Origin: Cercospora beticola
Taxonomy: Eukaryota; Ascomycota; Dothideomycetes; Mycosphaerellales; Mycosphaerellaceae
NCBI RefSeq assembly: GCF_033473495.1
Contig: NC_088937.1
Coordinates: 3,782,001 to 3,846,000, forward strand
Length of the DNA: 64,000 nucleotides
Direction: 5' to 3'
Shown: positions 35,007-45,479 of the stretch, piece by piece
Numbering within the stretch: position 1 is the stretch's first letter
Layout: the number at the start of each line of letters is the position of its first letter
Made by a program: the position numbers and the translations under genes
Notes under the pieces: generated by a model
The model's database searches: none
Told to the model about the DNA's origin: nothing
Seen by the model: only the letters and a program-made list of their open reading frames with translations

Positions 35007-35449
35007 GAGTTGGCCGAGGCCTCCTCGGATGGGAGAGCAACACGAAACAGTGGGTTAACAGTGGGTTGATGTATGTGGGCATGTCCAGAATGAGCCACAT
35101 CGTGCTGACGAGGAGAAGCTTGAGTCGATCCATAGAGAAGTGAGGGAGAGTCAACGGCAGAGCCATGGCGGGCAAGTCTGTGGACAGGTCTTGTAATGGG
35201 TGCAGGTGGAGGATCAGACCGTCTGCCTGGAGTGATTTGTCTTATAACGAGTGACACGTTTGTGCAGTGCGGCGCGGTGGCCTTGAAGCGAGTGTGGAGG
35301 CTCAGAGAGCCGTGTGGAATTCACCGTGGTGCAGAGAAAGCGATGAGCGGGGCGCTCATGGCTTTTCAGACCAGTCCCAGCAGGCAGTGCAGGCATTTTG
35401 CCGTATGGATATTGTCCACAGACGACAGTAACTGTGAGGCAGCAATGCC
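35007..35449. other. Intergenic
   Basis: Overlapping short ORFs on both strands; nothing recognised. Confidence 0.4.
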
Positions 35450-35947
35450 GTGAGGTCGCAAGAGCGCCCCCGGACAGTACTGCGTCTCGAGGACGAGCTC
35501 GCTCCGCTCGTCAATCGCAGTGGCTTGCCGTTTTTCCTGGAGGAATGCCTGGCCAATTGGCCATCTGATGTAGTGGCCAAGAGTTCCGTTGATGCAAAAG
35601 AGCTCGCTGCTGTCAAGAAAGCTGTCGAGAGTACTGGAAGGATCCTCCGCTACGCCAACACAATGACTACTTCTAACGATCGCACTGTGTTGCCCCAGAT
35701 TGGGCAATTCCCAGACATCGCGGGAATACTTGCAGCTATCAAGGACACGCTGGAAGCACGTCGAGAGTACGATGATAAGGCCATGGAAGAGTTGTATACA
35801 CAACTTGGAGGAGTGCTCGAGTTCTACGATCTAGACACGCTCATGGCTCACATTTCGAGGGCCATAGATGTGGACAGCTTTGTTTTGGAATTGAAGAGGA
35901 GAGGAGGGCCGCAGGAAGCGCTCTCTGGGAGACGGACCGTGCTCTGA
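35450..35947 (+). CDS. Hypothetical protein or exon, unknown
   Basis: The 165-codon open frame has an even, protein-like composition (ELAPLVNRSGLPFFLEECLANW, helical segments KELAAVKKAVESTGRI and ILAAIKDTLEARREYDDKAMEELY). It begins at GTG, with an in-frame TGA a few codons upstream and no ATG before MTTSN. Either it is an internal exon whose first exon I could not place or a gene remnant. No family was recognised. Confidence 0.4.
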   Translation: MRSQERPRTVLRLEDELAPLVNRSGLPFFLEECLANWPSDVVAKSSVDAKELAAVKKAVESTGRILRYANTMTTSNDRTVLPQIGQFPDIAGILAAIKDTLEARREYDDKAMEELYTQLGGVLEFYDLDTLMAHISRAIDVDSFVLELKRRGGPQEALSGRRTVL

Positions 35948-36009
35948 GCCAAGTTATCTGGACATCGTTTAGCATTCAGCCTGAACTAGAACGAGAAGCA
36001 AATGGTTCC

Positions 36010-36690
36010 AGGTATGCTCTCTGCAAATAGCGTAGTCCTTAGATCCAGTGAACCTGGAGATTGACTGGCATTCAGCTTGAATTCGAAGCGGAGAGAATGG
36101 TGTCAGAAAGCCCCCTCTAAGAAACCAGCCGTGGAAGAATCCAACGTATTTCGAGATCAAGTGCCATTGAGCGTCGATCAATAGCGGAGAGAAAGTGCTA
36201 AATGCATGCTCTCTAACAGCCATGCAGGTCTCTCGCCCAGCAAATCTCAACAACAAGCAGCTTTCAATATCGATTTATAGCGGAGAGACAGGGCTCAAGA
36301 CATGCCCTCTGACAAACATGCAGTCTTCTCGTCCAGCAGATCTCGACACCAAGCGGCGCTCAACATCGGCTTATAATGGAGATAAAGGGCTCAAGACATG
36401 CGCTCTGGCACACATGCAGTCCTCTCGTCCAGTCAATCTCAACATCAAGTGGCATCGAGCATTCGTTCATGGCAGAGATCAAGGGCTTGGGATCTGCTCT
36501 CTGACACACCTGCAGCCCCTTCATCCAGCAAATTTTGTTACCAAACGGCGTTCAATATCGAGTTATGGCGGAGATCAATGGGTTGGAACCTGCTTTTCGA
36601 CACACCTGCAGTCCTCTCACCCAGCAAATCTTGATATCAAGTGGCTTTCAATATCGGATTATGGCGGAGAGAAAGGATTTCCGACAGATT
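36010..36690 (+). repeat. 96-bp tandem repeat (minisatellite), open in one frame
   Basis: The CAG in [CT]ATGCAG or CCTGCAG recurs at 36,225, 36,321, 36,417, 36,513 and 36,609, exactly 96 bp apart. Less regular units extend back to about 36,010. Each unit reads like GGGCTCAAGACATGC..CTG..A.A.ATGCAG, then TC[CT]TC[TC]CGTCCAGC, ATCTCGAC..CAAG and a TATAG/ATGG.GGAGA end. Because 96 is a multiple of 3, a 180-codon frame (36,195-36,737) runs through with a 32-residue period. Coding status is uncertain. Confidence 0.85.
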
Positions 36691-36737
36691 CAGCCTGGCT
36701 GAAAAGTGAAGGCGGTGATGTCGACAGCGCCGTTTAG

Positions 36738-37154
36738 CCGGAGAGTGATGTGAGGATGCGGCGGAAGTGCTCAGCGCGGTATCTGTCAAGGACACGAGGC
36801 ATTCCGGATACTCGGTACTGTATAGGCGAGGGACAGCGCTGATGCTGTTGTCGGTGGTGAAGGTAACGAGATAGCCCTTTCAAAATCGAGGGCGAGCCCG
36901 GAGGAGACTCGCGGCGTAAGAGGGACTGTCCGGATACCGCATCGGATGTGAAGTCGTAAGCGAATATGACCGATGGATGGTTTGTTCACTTCCACGCGCG
37001 GCCACCCTTGCTGCCTGCTGGCTCCACTGTTTCACTTGAGTGTCGCAGAACCTCCATATTCCGCCATTTGTCGTTCGTACTCGTCTGCACACACTTCTCG
37101 CCTCGATCGCACGCCAACATCTCAATTCAGTAACGCCTCGAGCGGCACACCAAC
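36738..37154. other. Upstream region of the 37,155 gene
   Basis: Promoter and 5' leader region; nothing else recognised. Confidence 0.4.
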
Positions 37155-38222
37155 ATGCCACCAGAGCAAAGCGGCGGCAACGCAAGCAAAAACAAAGACA
37201 AAGACGAACCGCATGGGAAGTCGCGTCCTGACGGACGACATCCCGAAGAGCCAAAGCCTCAGCCTAAGAGGAGCGACTTGGCTCCGCCATTACTACTTCT
37301 CGACGACTTTGCAAGCGACCTGTCGGCGGAACTGCGAAAGCAGACGTTCTTCGACGTCATCAGGGGTAGAAGCTCGAAGACGCAGTTGCCGGATACCATT
37401 CGCCAAATCAGCCTGTCCGAATTGTCTGGCACGTTCTCAGCAGAGCAGCATCTGGCTGTGAGTAACGCGTCTCCCATCGGCACTTATGCTCCTGCATTCG
37501 TCGAGAAGGTTCACAACCTCGACTTTGCCGATTGCAAAAGCGAGGGCACAATCAAGAAGGAGCAGATCCTCTTCAATCGATTCATTGCGGCCATTGCGAA
37601 CAAAGTATTGTTCGAGTTCCGAGAACCAAGCTACTTGCACGCTTTTGGAGACGTCCTGATCCAGTGGCTAAGGCATGAGAAGAACCTGTGCACCAAGTTG
37701 CATCTTCGCCTTCACGTCTTCTACGACGCAGAGGACTGGCGGAGCATGAGTGTGTACGAGAAAACAGATGGCATGCCGCATGGATACTACCAACGAGCCG
37801 GACCTCATCTTAAAGGCTGGGTCAAAGCTCTTGAAGCAGTCATCGAAGCGGCCAAAATCTGCCGCATTGAGGTCAAAGTCGACCTCATATTTCATCGCCC
37901 CTTCCACAACTACCTCGCTATCCGAGCACATTGCAACTTCGTATTCAGACAGGAGGAAATCGGAGACAATGGAAGCAGAATCGAGCTGAACATGCTCTGC
38001 GTCGACACTGCAGCGTGGTCGGAAGTCCTGCTACATCCTCAAGCTGAGGACATCAAGGATTACTACACTTTGCTTGCATGCTCGGTGTTTGGCAAGAAGC
38101 TGCCTCAGCCCGTGACGGAGCGGCTCGTGGGCGACTTCGAGAGGTTGAAGATGCTTATTGCATTTGGGTGCATCGGCATACGCGAGTATCCGGGAGGGAA
38201 TCCGTCTATTCAGCCTGTCTGA
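37155..38222 (+). CDS. Hypothetical protein, unknown function
   Basis: A single exon of 355 residues; the ATG at 37,155 (CCAACATGCC) is in good context. The first 40 residues are charged and disordered (KNKDKDEPHGKSRPDG). The rest is globular with mixed helices and strands (LAPPLLLLDDFASDLSAELR, LHLRLHVFYDAEDWRSM, IEVKVDLIFHRPFHNYLAI). No signal peptide, membrane span or catalytic motif is seen. I do not recognise the family. It lies between two low-density repeat regions. Confidence 0.7.
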   Translation: MPPEQSGGNASKNKDKDEPHGKSRPDGRHPEEPKPQPKRSDLAPPLLLLDDFASDLSAELRKQTFFDVIRGRSSKTQLPDTIRQISLSELSGTFSAEQHLAVSNASPIGTYAPAFVEKVHNLDFADCKSEGTIKKEQILFNRFIAAIANKVLFEFREPSYLHAFGDVLIQWLRHEKNLCTKLHLRLHVFYDAEDWRSMSVYEKTDGMPHGYYQRAGPHLKGWVKALEAVIEAAKICRIEVKVDLIFHRPFHNYLAIRAHCNFVFRQEEIGDNGSRIELNMLCVDTAAWSEVLLHPQAEDIKDYYTLLACSVFGKKLPQPVTERLVGDFERLKMLIAFGCIGIREYPGGNPSIQPV

Positions 38223-39288
38223 ATAATGCGTGGAGGCTTGGTTGAGCGGTGGACAGGGCGGACAGGCGGCGGCGGGCGGCGACGACGATCAGACCATATT
38301 CTTTGTTTCTGTTCCTTTATGAGAATGTCAAGTCATATGGAATCTCACGAATTGAAACGTATCTGATCTGGGAATTTGGTTGAGGAGGATGGGGAGGATG
38401 TGAGAGACAGCACATGTCGAGCGTCGCGGCCTTTCGTCAATCCTGACAACACCTTCCTTAGGGAGCTTCGATGGCAAGCAATGGAGCAGACGTCTGGAAA
38501 CGCGTGCAAACAAATCTTCTAGCACAGGTTGCAAGCGGTCTACACCGAGAGGTGTGGGCTCCCTATAACTCAGACTCAGAGCTGCAATGCGGTATTCTCT
38601 TCGCCCGTGGTTATGCAGAAAGGCATCGAGATATCTCGTGGATTCAGAGCCACGAGTGAGTAGGAGAATTCCCACTTTATTTCACTTCAGTTACTGCCTT
38701 ACTCCAGTTTCTGTTCGCGCGTAAGCATTCAGGCTGAGCTTAACGACCACTAGATTCTCAGACGATGTACCTCAAGTCGTTTGTCTCCTATTCAAATTAG
38801 GGCTAAGTGCTGGTTGTTATCCAGATCTCACGGCTCAGAGCAATATCAGTCTCTCAGAGAGCAACTCGCATGTCTCATTTTCTTTGTCACAAGACACTGC
38901 TGGATGCCAACTAGTATTCCACGACCCACTCTCTTCCCCTGGCAGCGTCAATGAAACATGTCTGCTATGTTCCAAGTAATATTTCCTATGAGAGAAGTAG
39001 CGTAGAACTGCTCACTTGTCAGGAGCTCACCCATACTGGCGCTTCTCTTACGATATTCATCGGAGCTCTCGCGATCTTCTCGTTCAGCTCAACTGAAGTG
39101 AGGAGCTCAGCATCAATCACTTGCAACACAGTCATTCTCACGTGCGTGCACATGCAAACTACTGGTATCCACAACCTGGCTTCTTCCGCTGGCTTTCTTT
39201 CAGACAGCCTGATTCCACAACATCTTCCATCCCTCAACAACATCGACACTGATCAAGCACAACCTACCCCGCGGAGCACAAGGCAAAC
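38223..39288. other. Intergenic, upstream of the 39,289 gene
   Basis: Just after the stop codon there is a G-rich run (GGCGGACAGGCGGCGGCGGGCGGC, about 38,256-38,280). Small ORFs (38,471-38,659 plus, 38,328-38,675 minus) overlap on opposite strands without family features. No gene is called. Confidence 0.45.
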
Positions 39289-41957
39289 ATGAAGCACGAA
39301 AGCGGTATTGAGGTTTACCTCATACCTGCCGACGGCGACGGAGACTCGCTGAAGTATCCTGAACTTCATCACAAGCAGAAGCTGGAGTGGTTCAAGAAGA
39401 TGCTCGGCACCAAGGAGACTGAAGATGAATATCATGCTCGACACAACTGCTGCTTCATCCGTCGTCATGAAAACCAGCGATTCAAGATCGTCGTCCGCTT
39501 CAACGAAGGTTTCGAGATGTATTCAAGTTCTGCGATCTTGATTGGAGTCGGAATTGGATACGAAGCAACGTATGGACCCCCTGGACCCATTGTGAGGTAC
39601 TGCAGGAAGTCCGTTCGCCGTTCGGCAAGAAGGGAGCGGGAAGAACAACGCGAACGAGACTTCGAATTCGAGTACCACACCATACAAAAGTCGTTTGCGG
39701 TCGGCCAGCAAATTGTGCTTGAAGGTCCTAATGGGAAAGGCTATGAGGTTCCAGAATATATCGAAAGTGCAGATGTCCATCGCGAGTACAATTCTTCCGC
39801 GCCAGCCGAATGTTGATACTAATACAATGTAGGTGACGAGTCCCCATACTATCGAATCGAAAAGAGGCCATACGAGAATTACGTCAACCCGGGCACATTG
39901 ACAGTGGCAGTGCAGAGAGGTGGCCACGATTGGCTTGATGAGGAAGGGGTCTCGCGAAGAGAGCAAAGGTTCGCAAGTCGTTTCTCCCACGTGGACTGTC
40001 GGAATTGACGATGTGCAGTAAGATTGGGCCGAACGGACCACTGAAAGAGCGGCCGCGGGATGAAGATTCTTTCCTGCACGTCTACGGCAAGAATGGTCGC
40101 AAAGTGCGATGGGAGTTCCGAGTGAGATCATTAGGTACTTCAGCGCAGCAGAAACTCTCGATCGGGACTGACATTTCAACAGAACGAATGCTGGAGATAG
40201 AAAAGCGCAATCGCGTTTCAGCTGGTCAAGGACCTATGAGCCAGGAGGAAGGAAACGATCCACTCAGATATACCTTGATCCGAGATGAAGACTTCCAGTT
40301 GAAGGGCAAACAAGGCGAGGACTATCGACTCCAGCTCCAGGAAGAGTACCTGAGGAAAGGCGAACGCGACAAACAGGCTGCAGCCAGACCACGCCGAGAA
40401 CGAAAGAAACCAAAAGTCTGCAACTGTCCTGAGGAGCATGGCGGCGAGACTTGCAAAAAGAGGAAACTTCGCGATGGTGCTACGCAGGATGGCAGCGAGG
40501 AGCAAAGCATGCCCCGAGCTAAGAAGCCAAAGGCACCGTGTGCATCTAATCGGCCTGCTGAGCAGGCTGCCGGGTCCTCAATTGCCCCAGACGAGTCAGA
40601 CATGCCCGCTCCCGGCGAAAAAGAAGCACTCACGGCTCCAAGAGAATGCAAAAAGTGCCGAAAGTACAAGAAGGCACCAAAGGGCAAGAAGTGGTTCTTT
40701 GTGCAGGACACTGGACGCTGGATGCTTGCGCCAATTGACGCCCGCGATTCCTTCCAGGCTTGGGCAGATGGGGAAGAAGCTGACGACGAGACCGTGCAAC
40801 GAGCCGCCGGCGCAGGACCAAGTCAGGCGCCTGAAGTTGCCGCACCTCAGCAGCCGATCATCCGACCGGACAAAGATGATGAAGAGATCGTGGGCATCGA
40901 GGCAAAGCCAGCGGAATCAGAGACTCCGATTGATGAGGCCGACAAAGAGACAATGCAGCAAGTCACCGGCGCAGAACAGCACCTGGAGCCCACAAGGCCC
41001 GCGGCTCAGCAACCACTTTTTCAGCAGTATGAGAACGGCCAGGAGATCGCGAACATCAACGAGACCCGTGAGACGCAAGGCGCCCCGAACACGAATGCGG
41101 TCGAATTGCCTGGAGCCTCACCCTCGAACGAACCTGTTCATGCTGCTCTCGATAAAGAGCACGAGGTTGACCAAGTCGACACTGGAACGATGCAGGACAT
41201 AGTCCCGACCGCAGAAGTTCCGTCTACGGGCATTCCTCCTGGCGCGGAGCCTACGAGTACCGAGAAGAACAAGGCTGACAGAATTTGGACCCCGCTCAAT
41301 TTCACATTGCACCTCTATGATGGCAACAGTGCAGCTAAGACCAACAGCCAGGGCAACGCAAAGGGATCTGGGAGGATCGGGAGAAGTTTTTCCGGCTTTT
41401 CTGCAACTCCTGTTCAGCGTCCTCCTTCCGCTATGCAAAAATTTATTGAGCGAAGCATATGGGACTCGCCATCGCCGGGTTTTTTGGATTTCAGTAGCCC
41501 TCCATTCGGAAAAGACATGACGCCTGTACGCGACGATGGCGCAGGAAATCCTCAGGATGATGATTCGGGCTTTGGCACTCCTTTTCCTGACGAATCCGGA
41601 TCCTCCTTCAAGCCAAGACGCAGACGTAGCATTCCGTCACGGTCACGAATATTCCCGAACCGCTCGAGGCCGCGCGATCAGTCTCACACCGCGATTGACT
41701 TGACTGTGGACACGGCAAGCGAGATCAGAACCTTCAAGAAGGAGCACTCTGAGCAGGTCGAATCGAAGTATCAGCAGACCCGTTTTGTCCAGGAGGACAG
41801 TGAAGATGAGTTCGAAGCCGAGTTGCGCGATATTGAGCTTCGCCGGGAAGAAATCCAGCTAGAGAGAAGACAAGCGGAGCTCAAGCGTAAGCTGAAGCAG
41901 AAGGCGGCAGCGAAGCGGCAGTCCAAGGTCAAGCAGGAGATCATTGAGATCGACTAG
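39289..41957 (+). CDS. Unknown protein, paralogue of the gene at 26,060-28,051
   Basis: Four exons: 39,289-39,766, 39,833-39,968, 40,019-40,134 and 40,183-41,957, about 834 residues. Intron 1 has a textbook ATACTAATAC branch site. Intron 3 is 48 bp and in frame, so an unspliced form also stays open. The protein shares with its paralogue the N-terminus MKH..GIE.YL, a TVAVQRGG block, CNCPEEHGGETCKK, CKKCRKYKKAPKGKKW followed by a GRWML.P.DARD segment, an acidic Ser/Pro region, an Arg/Glu-rich helix, and the tail VKQEIIEID (826-834). The Cys pairs could bind zinc. The highly basic helix next to a SUMO-consensus site suggests a nuclear protein, by inference only. The donor GTGCAG of intron 1 is unusual but is the one that keeps frame. 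Confidence 0.78.
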
Positions 41958-42163
41958 GAGCTCAACGCGGGAGTCCAGTGGCAGACCAGATGTGTATAGT
42001 AGCTGACCCGGGACTGGAGATCAGCCCAGCGAGGATGCAAAGTAGCGCCGCGAAAGAGCTGCAAGAGACACGACTTGCACGTAGCTTGTATGAATCCTGC
42101 ACCTTCTCTCCATCGTATGTCCCATTGCTCTTCAATTTCGAACCATTCCTACTGACACCCATC

Positions 42164-42916
42164 TCAATCCCTCCCACTCTTCACCATCCCGTCCTGACTC
42201 CCCTCCACATCCTCATCCGGATCCCTCCAAAACGCTCTCTCCACAGCCTTTGTCCTCAACTGCCAAACATCCTCACTACTCCCACCACGCTCCTTCTTCC
42301 TCTTCTCATCCCTCTCCTGATAGAACTGCACAATCGCCTCTTCCTTCTCCTTATCCGGCAACGTCCTCGTCCGCATACAAAACCAAAACGCCCCCCATTG
42401 CTCCGAACAAGCTCTCAGATGTCCATAGCGATATATGTCGTTGAACTTCCCGCCTAGGGATTGGCAGTAGAATGCTTGGTCGAATTGTTGGCGGCAGGAC
42501 ATTGTGCGAGGGAGGATTGCTGAGGGGGAGATGTCGAGGCTACCATCGGGGAGGAGACGTGAGGTTGGTGGGGGTTCGTGGTGGTTTTGTGCTGGGAGGG
42601 CGGTGCGTTCTGTGTGTTGCTGGTCTTGTTGCTCGGCTTTTGTGAGGGCTGAGAGGGCTTTGGTAGGGTTTGTTGGGTCGGAGGAGGAGAATTCTCTGAT
42701 GAGGGCGTCGAGCTCGGCGTCGGCAGCTTGCTCTCGTGTCTGCTGCGATGTAGAAGAGGAAGAGGGTGCGGGTGATGGGCGGCCGAAGATACGTAGGCGT
42801 TGTTCTTCAGTGAGGGCTATCGAGCTTTCATTCTGATTCGTATTTGAAGGTTGTGCTTCAGTCGATGAGGGCTTTTTGGCAGAGTCGCCGCTGTTCGAAG
42901 ACCATAGCCAGCCCAT
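42164..42916 (-). CDS. EMI1: EMI1-like twin CX9C protein (DUF3128 family)
   Basis: A single exon, 250 residues. The diagnostic core spans about 139-185: MSCRQQFDQAFYC then a YRYGHLRACSEQWGAFWFC segment, forming two CX9C motifs (C141-C151 and C170-C180). The N-terminal half is disordered and Ser/Gln-rich; the C-terminus is a charged helix. Yeast Emi1 is needed for early meiotic gene induction, and the twin CX9C fold is typical of small proteins oxidised in the mitochondrial intermembrane space. It converges with the 39,289 gene, leaving 206 bp between stop codons, and diverges from the GNAT gene. Confidence 0.88.
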   Translation of the reverse strand: MGWLWSSNSGDSAKKPSSTEAQPSNTNQNESSIALTEEQRLRIFGRPSPAPSSSSTSQQTREQAADAELDALIREFSSSDPTNPTKALSALTKAEQQDQQHTERTALPAQNHHEPPPTSRLLPDGSLDISPSAILPRTMSCRQQFDQAFYCQSLGGKFNDIYRYGHLRACSEQWGAFWFCMRTRTLPDKEKEEAIVQFYQERDEKRKKERGGSSEDVWQLRTKAVERAFWRDPDEDVEGSQDGMVKSGRD

Positions 42917-43623
42917 TGTGAGATGTGGAGGACGAAATGTAGCTAAACAATGTCCAAAGTAGATGGACTTTCACGTGTTCGCGACAGCTTCACGCGATAC
43001 CGGGCGTAAGTCTTGGCACCATCACCGAACCTCACCTCTAGCATACAGAAGACCCAGTCGCACAACCTTCCAACATATTCCCCGCCAGACGATTGTAGGG
43101 TCTCATTCAGGCGGCCACACAATTCCATCGTAGTAATAACAAGATCCTGTTACCAAGCTTGGCGATTCCCGAGACCTCCGCCCATTGCTTCCATGCTTCG
43201 GAAATTCCGTGCTGTGCCTAGTTGCGAACTGCAAAACGAAAACTTGCTCACTTTGCGATCTCTCTCTCGAACTTGATTCCGCACCTGCGTCGCTGTTGTC
43301 GAGACAGAGCGCCTTAGCTACGCTGCACAAGGCGGAGATACGAGGATCGAAAGGCACTCAAATACGCTCGCATTGCGATCTCTGGCGCGAACTGGAGTCC
43401 GCAGCTGCCTCGCTTGTCGACACAGAGCGCTTGAGTGCACTTCGCAAGGCGGATGTACAAGGATTGAGCAGAGGGCTGTCGGGGTCTCAATCCTGGTTTC
43501 TGTCTTGCTTTCCGGCAGTAGTGTGCCTCTCGATCTGATTCACGAATATTATTGACTCCTGTGTACACACGCAGACTCCATCAGTCGTCAGATCGTAACA
43601 AGAACAACAGTCTAGTCGCCAAA
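42917..43623. promoter_or_regulatory. Divergent promoter region, EMI1 / GNAT
   Basis: This 0.7-kb gap between two start codons is largely filled by a tandem duplication (next entry). Confidence 0.45.
43244..43485 (+). repeat. Tandem duplication, about 120-bp unit, frame-preserving
   Basis: Unit 1 begins near 43,244 and unit 2 near 43,366. Both contain TTGCGATCTCT..C.CGAACT.GA.TCCGCA, CTGC.TCGCT, GTCGA.ACAGAGCGC and AAGGCGGA. Unit 2 lacks 3 bp after TCGCT. A 117-codon plus-strand frame (43,185-43,538) stays open through both, giving LCDLSLELDSAPASL and HCDLWRELESAAASL. Confidence 0.75.
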
Positions 43624-44382
43624 ATGCCCATCCGAGCAGCGACCTACTCCGACCTCCTTCCAGCTTCCAAATGCCTCGCCCGAGCATTCAAAGACGAGCC
43701 ACTATTCGGCCAATACATACATCCTTACCGAGATCAACACCCAGAAGACATGTATCTCCATTTCCTCCACAAACTCCGTAATGCCTGGGCCAGTCAAGAT
43801 CTCGACCAGTATCTTCTCGTATCCTACTCAACCGCCTCATCAGGACAACCTTCAAATTCACCTTCCCGAGAAACCATAACCGGCATAGCCCATTGGACCC
43901 GCATGCGAGAACACCAGCCTCAAGATACTCTGTATCAGACTTTATCAAAATCTGCCATGTCAACATACAACTACCTCGAATCTTTCCTCTATCCCAACCG
44001 CGCCCAGGAACCCTCACGAGCAAACATCATGTCCGAATTCCCGCCTTTCAGCGCGCATTTCTGGACCGGCTCTCGCGCTGAAGTCTATGATCTTACACTC
44101 TTAGGCGTAGACCCTTCTGCGAGCGGTCAAGGACACGGACAACAGCTTGCAGCTTGGGGGTTCGAGAGGGCGAAAGCCGAGGGAGTGGGATGTTCGGTCG
44201 TGGGAGCGGAAGGGACGGAGAAGTTCTATCGAAAGTGTGGGTTTGATGCCGTGGCGGGTGGAGTATCGGATGCGGGAGGAGAGAAGAATCCGCTCGTGAG
44301 GGAGGGGATTGAGGGCGGTTTGGTGATGTTTTGGGATAATGGGAGGAGTTTGGAGGGGGTGCAGGAGTATCAGGAGAGCTAG
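43624..44382 (+). CDS. GNAT-family N-acetyltransferase
   Basis: A single exon, 252 residues from the ATG at 43,624 (CCAAAATGCC); an upstream in-frame ATG at 43,552 is less likely. The acetyl-CoA binding motif A is clear: LTLLGVDPSASGQGHGQQLAAW with the Q..G.G-type loop, followed by VVGAEGTEKFYRKCGF, the usual motif B Tyr and turn. The N-terminal part (IRAATYSDLLPASKCLARAF) is typical of the small fungal GNATs that acetylate an unknown small molecule or protein. The substrate cannot be read from sequence. Confidence 0.88.
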   Translation: MPIRAATYSDLLPASKCLARAFKDEPLFGQYIHPYRDQHPEDMYLHFLHKLRNAWASQDLDQYLLVSYSTASSGQPSNSPSRETITGIAHWTRMREHQPQDTLYQTLSKSAMSTYNYLESFLYPNRAQEPSRANIMSEFPPFSAHFWTGSRAEVYDLTLLGVDPSASGQGHGQQLAAWGFERAKAEGVGCSVVGAEGTEKFYRKCGFDAVAGGVSDAGGEKNPLVREGIEGGLVMFWDNGRSLEGVQEYQES

Positions 44383-44399
44383 AAAGAAAGAGGAAAAGA

Positions 44400-45135
44400 T
44401 ATTGTAGCCCTGTGCAACAATAATTCCAAGCTGGAAATTGTCTATTGACAAGAGTAGCGGCCTGAAGTTGCGCTGTTCGCGCGAATCAAGCTGGCCGAAA
44501 AACACGTACAGGTATTGTGAGCCGTGAGTTGAGTTGCGAAAGCACGCTGACGAAGCTGATGAAATTGGAAGCAAGTACAATAATGATGACAACTCTGCGA
44601 AACCACCAAGTTGGAAAATCCTCATCAGCGAGGGCGTTGGCTTACAGTCATGCTGTCAATACGAGACAAGCGCATTCGTAGAGAGACACAGCCATGTAAC
44701 GAGTCATTAATCAAAGTATAAGATGCGGAATCGAAGATGGAATGGGACGAAGTCATCTCGTTCTGCACTCCGTACACACTGGCGAAAGTGATACAGTGAC
44801 AAGAGAATAAGATAATTCCAGTATCTCCGCGGGTTGTTCCAAGATCGAAAATGTGAAGCGGAGAGGGTGGTGGCTCACAGTTCTGCTCTCAAAAGCGAAA
44901 CGGCGTTGCTCATAGCAGTGAGAAACAGACAAATGAGAAGGTGATGGGAAATGGAGCGGTTGAGGTGCAGATGCATACCGTGACGAACGTGATGAATTGA
45001 GAAGAGGCAAGTTCGATGATAGCAGTGACTCCGCAAATTATTCCCAGCTGAGTACTGCGCAGCAGCAAAGACGATGGCTCACAGTTGTGCTGTTCAGGTG
45101 AAGCAAGGCGGTCACAAAAGCATACTGAAAGTCAC
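44400..45135 (+). repeat. Degenerate tandem repeat, units of about 180-230 bp
   Basis: The core GG[CT][CT][CT]ACAGT..TGCT, preceded by a TTCCAAG/TTCCCAG/GTTGGAAAA segment, appears near 44,457, 44,637, 44,870 and 45,073. A second landmark, GACGAA[GC][CG]TGATGAA, occurs near 44,550 and 44,982. Units have diverged strongly. The RTGATGA strings resemble C boxes of C/D snoRNAs, and a CTGA follows one of them at 45,048, but no closing stem was found, so no RNA gene is called. Confidence 0.55.
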
Positions 45136-45479
45136 AATGATGGAGATCGTTCAGGTCAATCGCGAAAGGAAAGGAAAATGAAACGGAACAAGATACTTCT
45201 GTTGAACTTCTTTTTCATTGCTAGCTTCAGCTCAATGATCTCTTCTCTATCAATCATTCACTGCAGCAGCTACATTACAGTCAAGGAAAAGCACCCCAAT
45301 GAAGAGGGCGCAGCTTTTTTCCATGTCATCCCAAGTCATGAGTCCCATGTCATCATGCTCTAAAAACCCTGTATGAACGCCATGCCATGCAAGTTTCAAG
45401 TGGTATCATATCGAATCAGAAGAGGAAATGCTCTCAACAACAACAGTCAAGCCATGTTGCGTGTGTGGTGATGATGCAT
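45136..45479. other. 3' flank of HSP70
   Basis: No gene recognised; likely 3' UTR and terminator region of the minus-strand HSP70. Confidence 0.5.

Noticed and set aside
38256..38280. GGCGG-rich run as a possible G-quadruplex or regulatory element
   Set aside because: The G runs are only two to three bases long with single-base interruptions; no further evidence.
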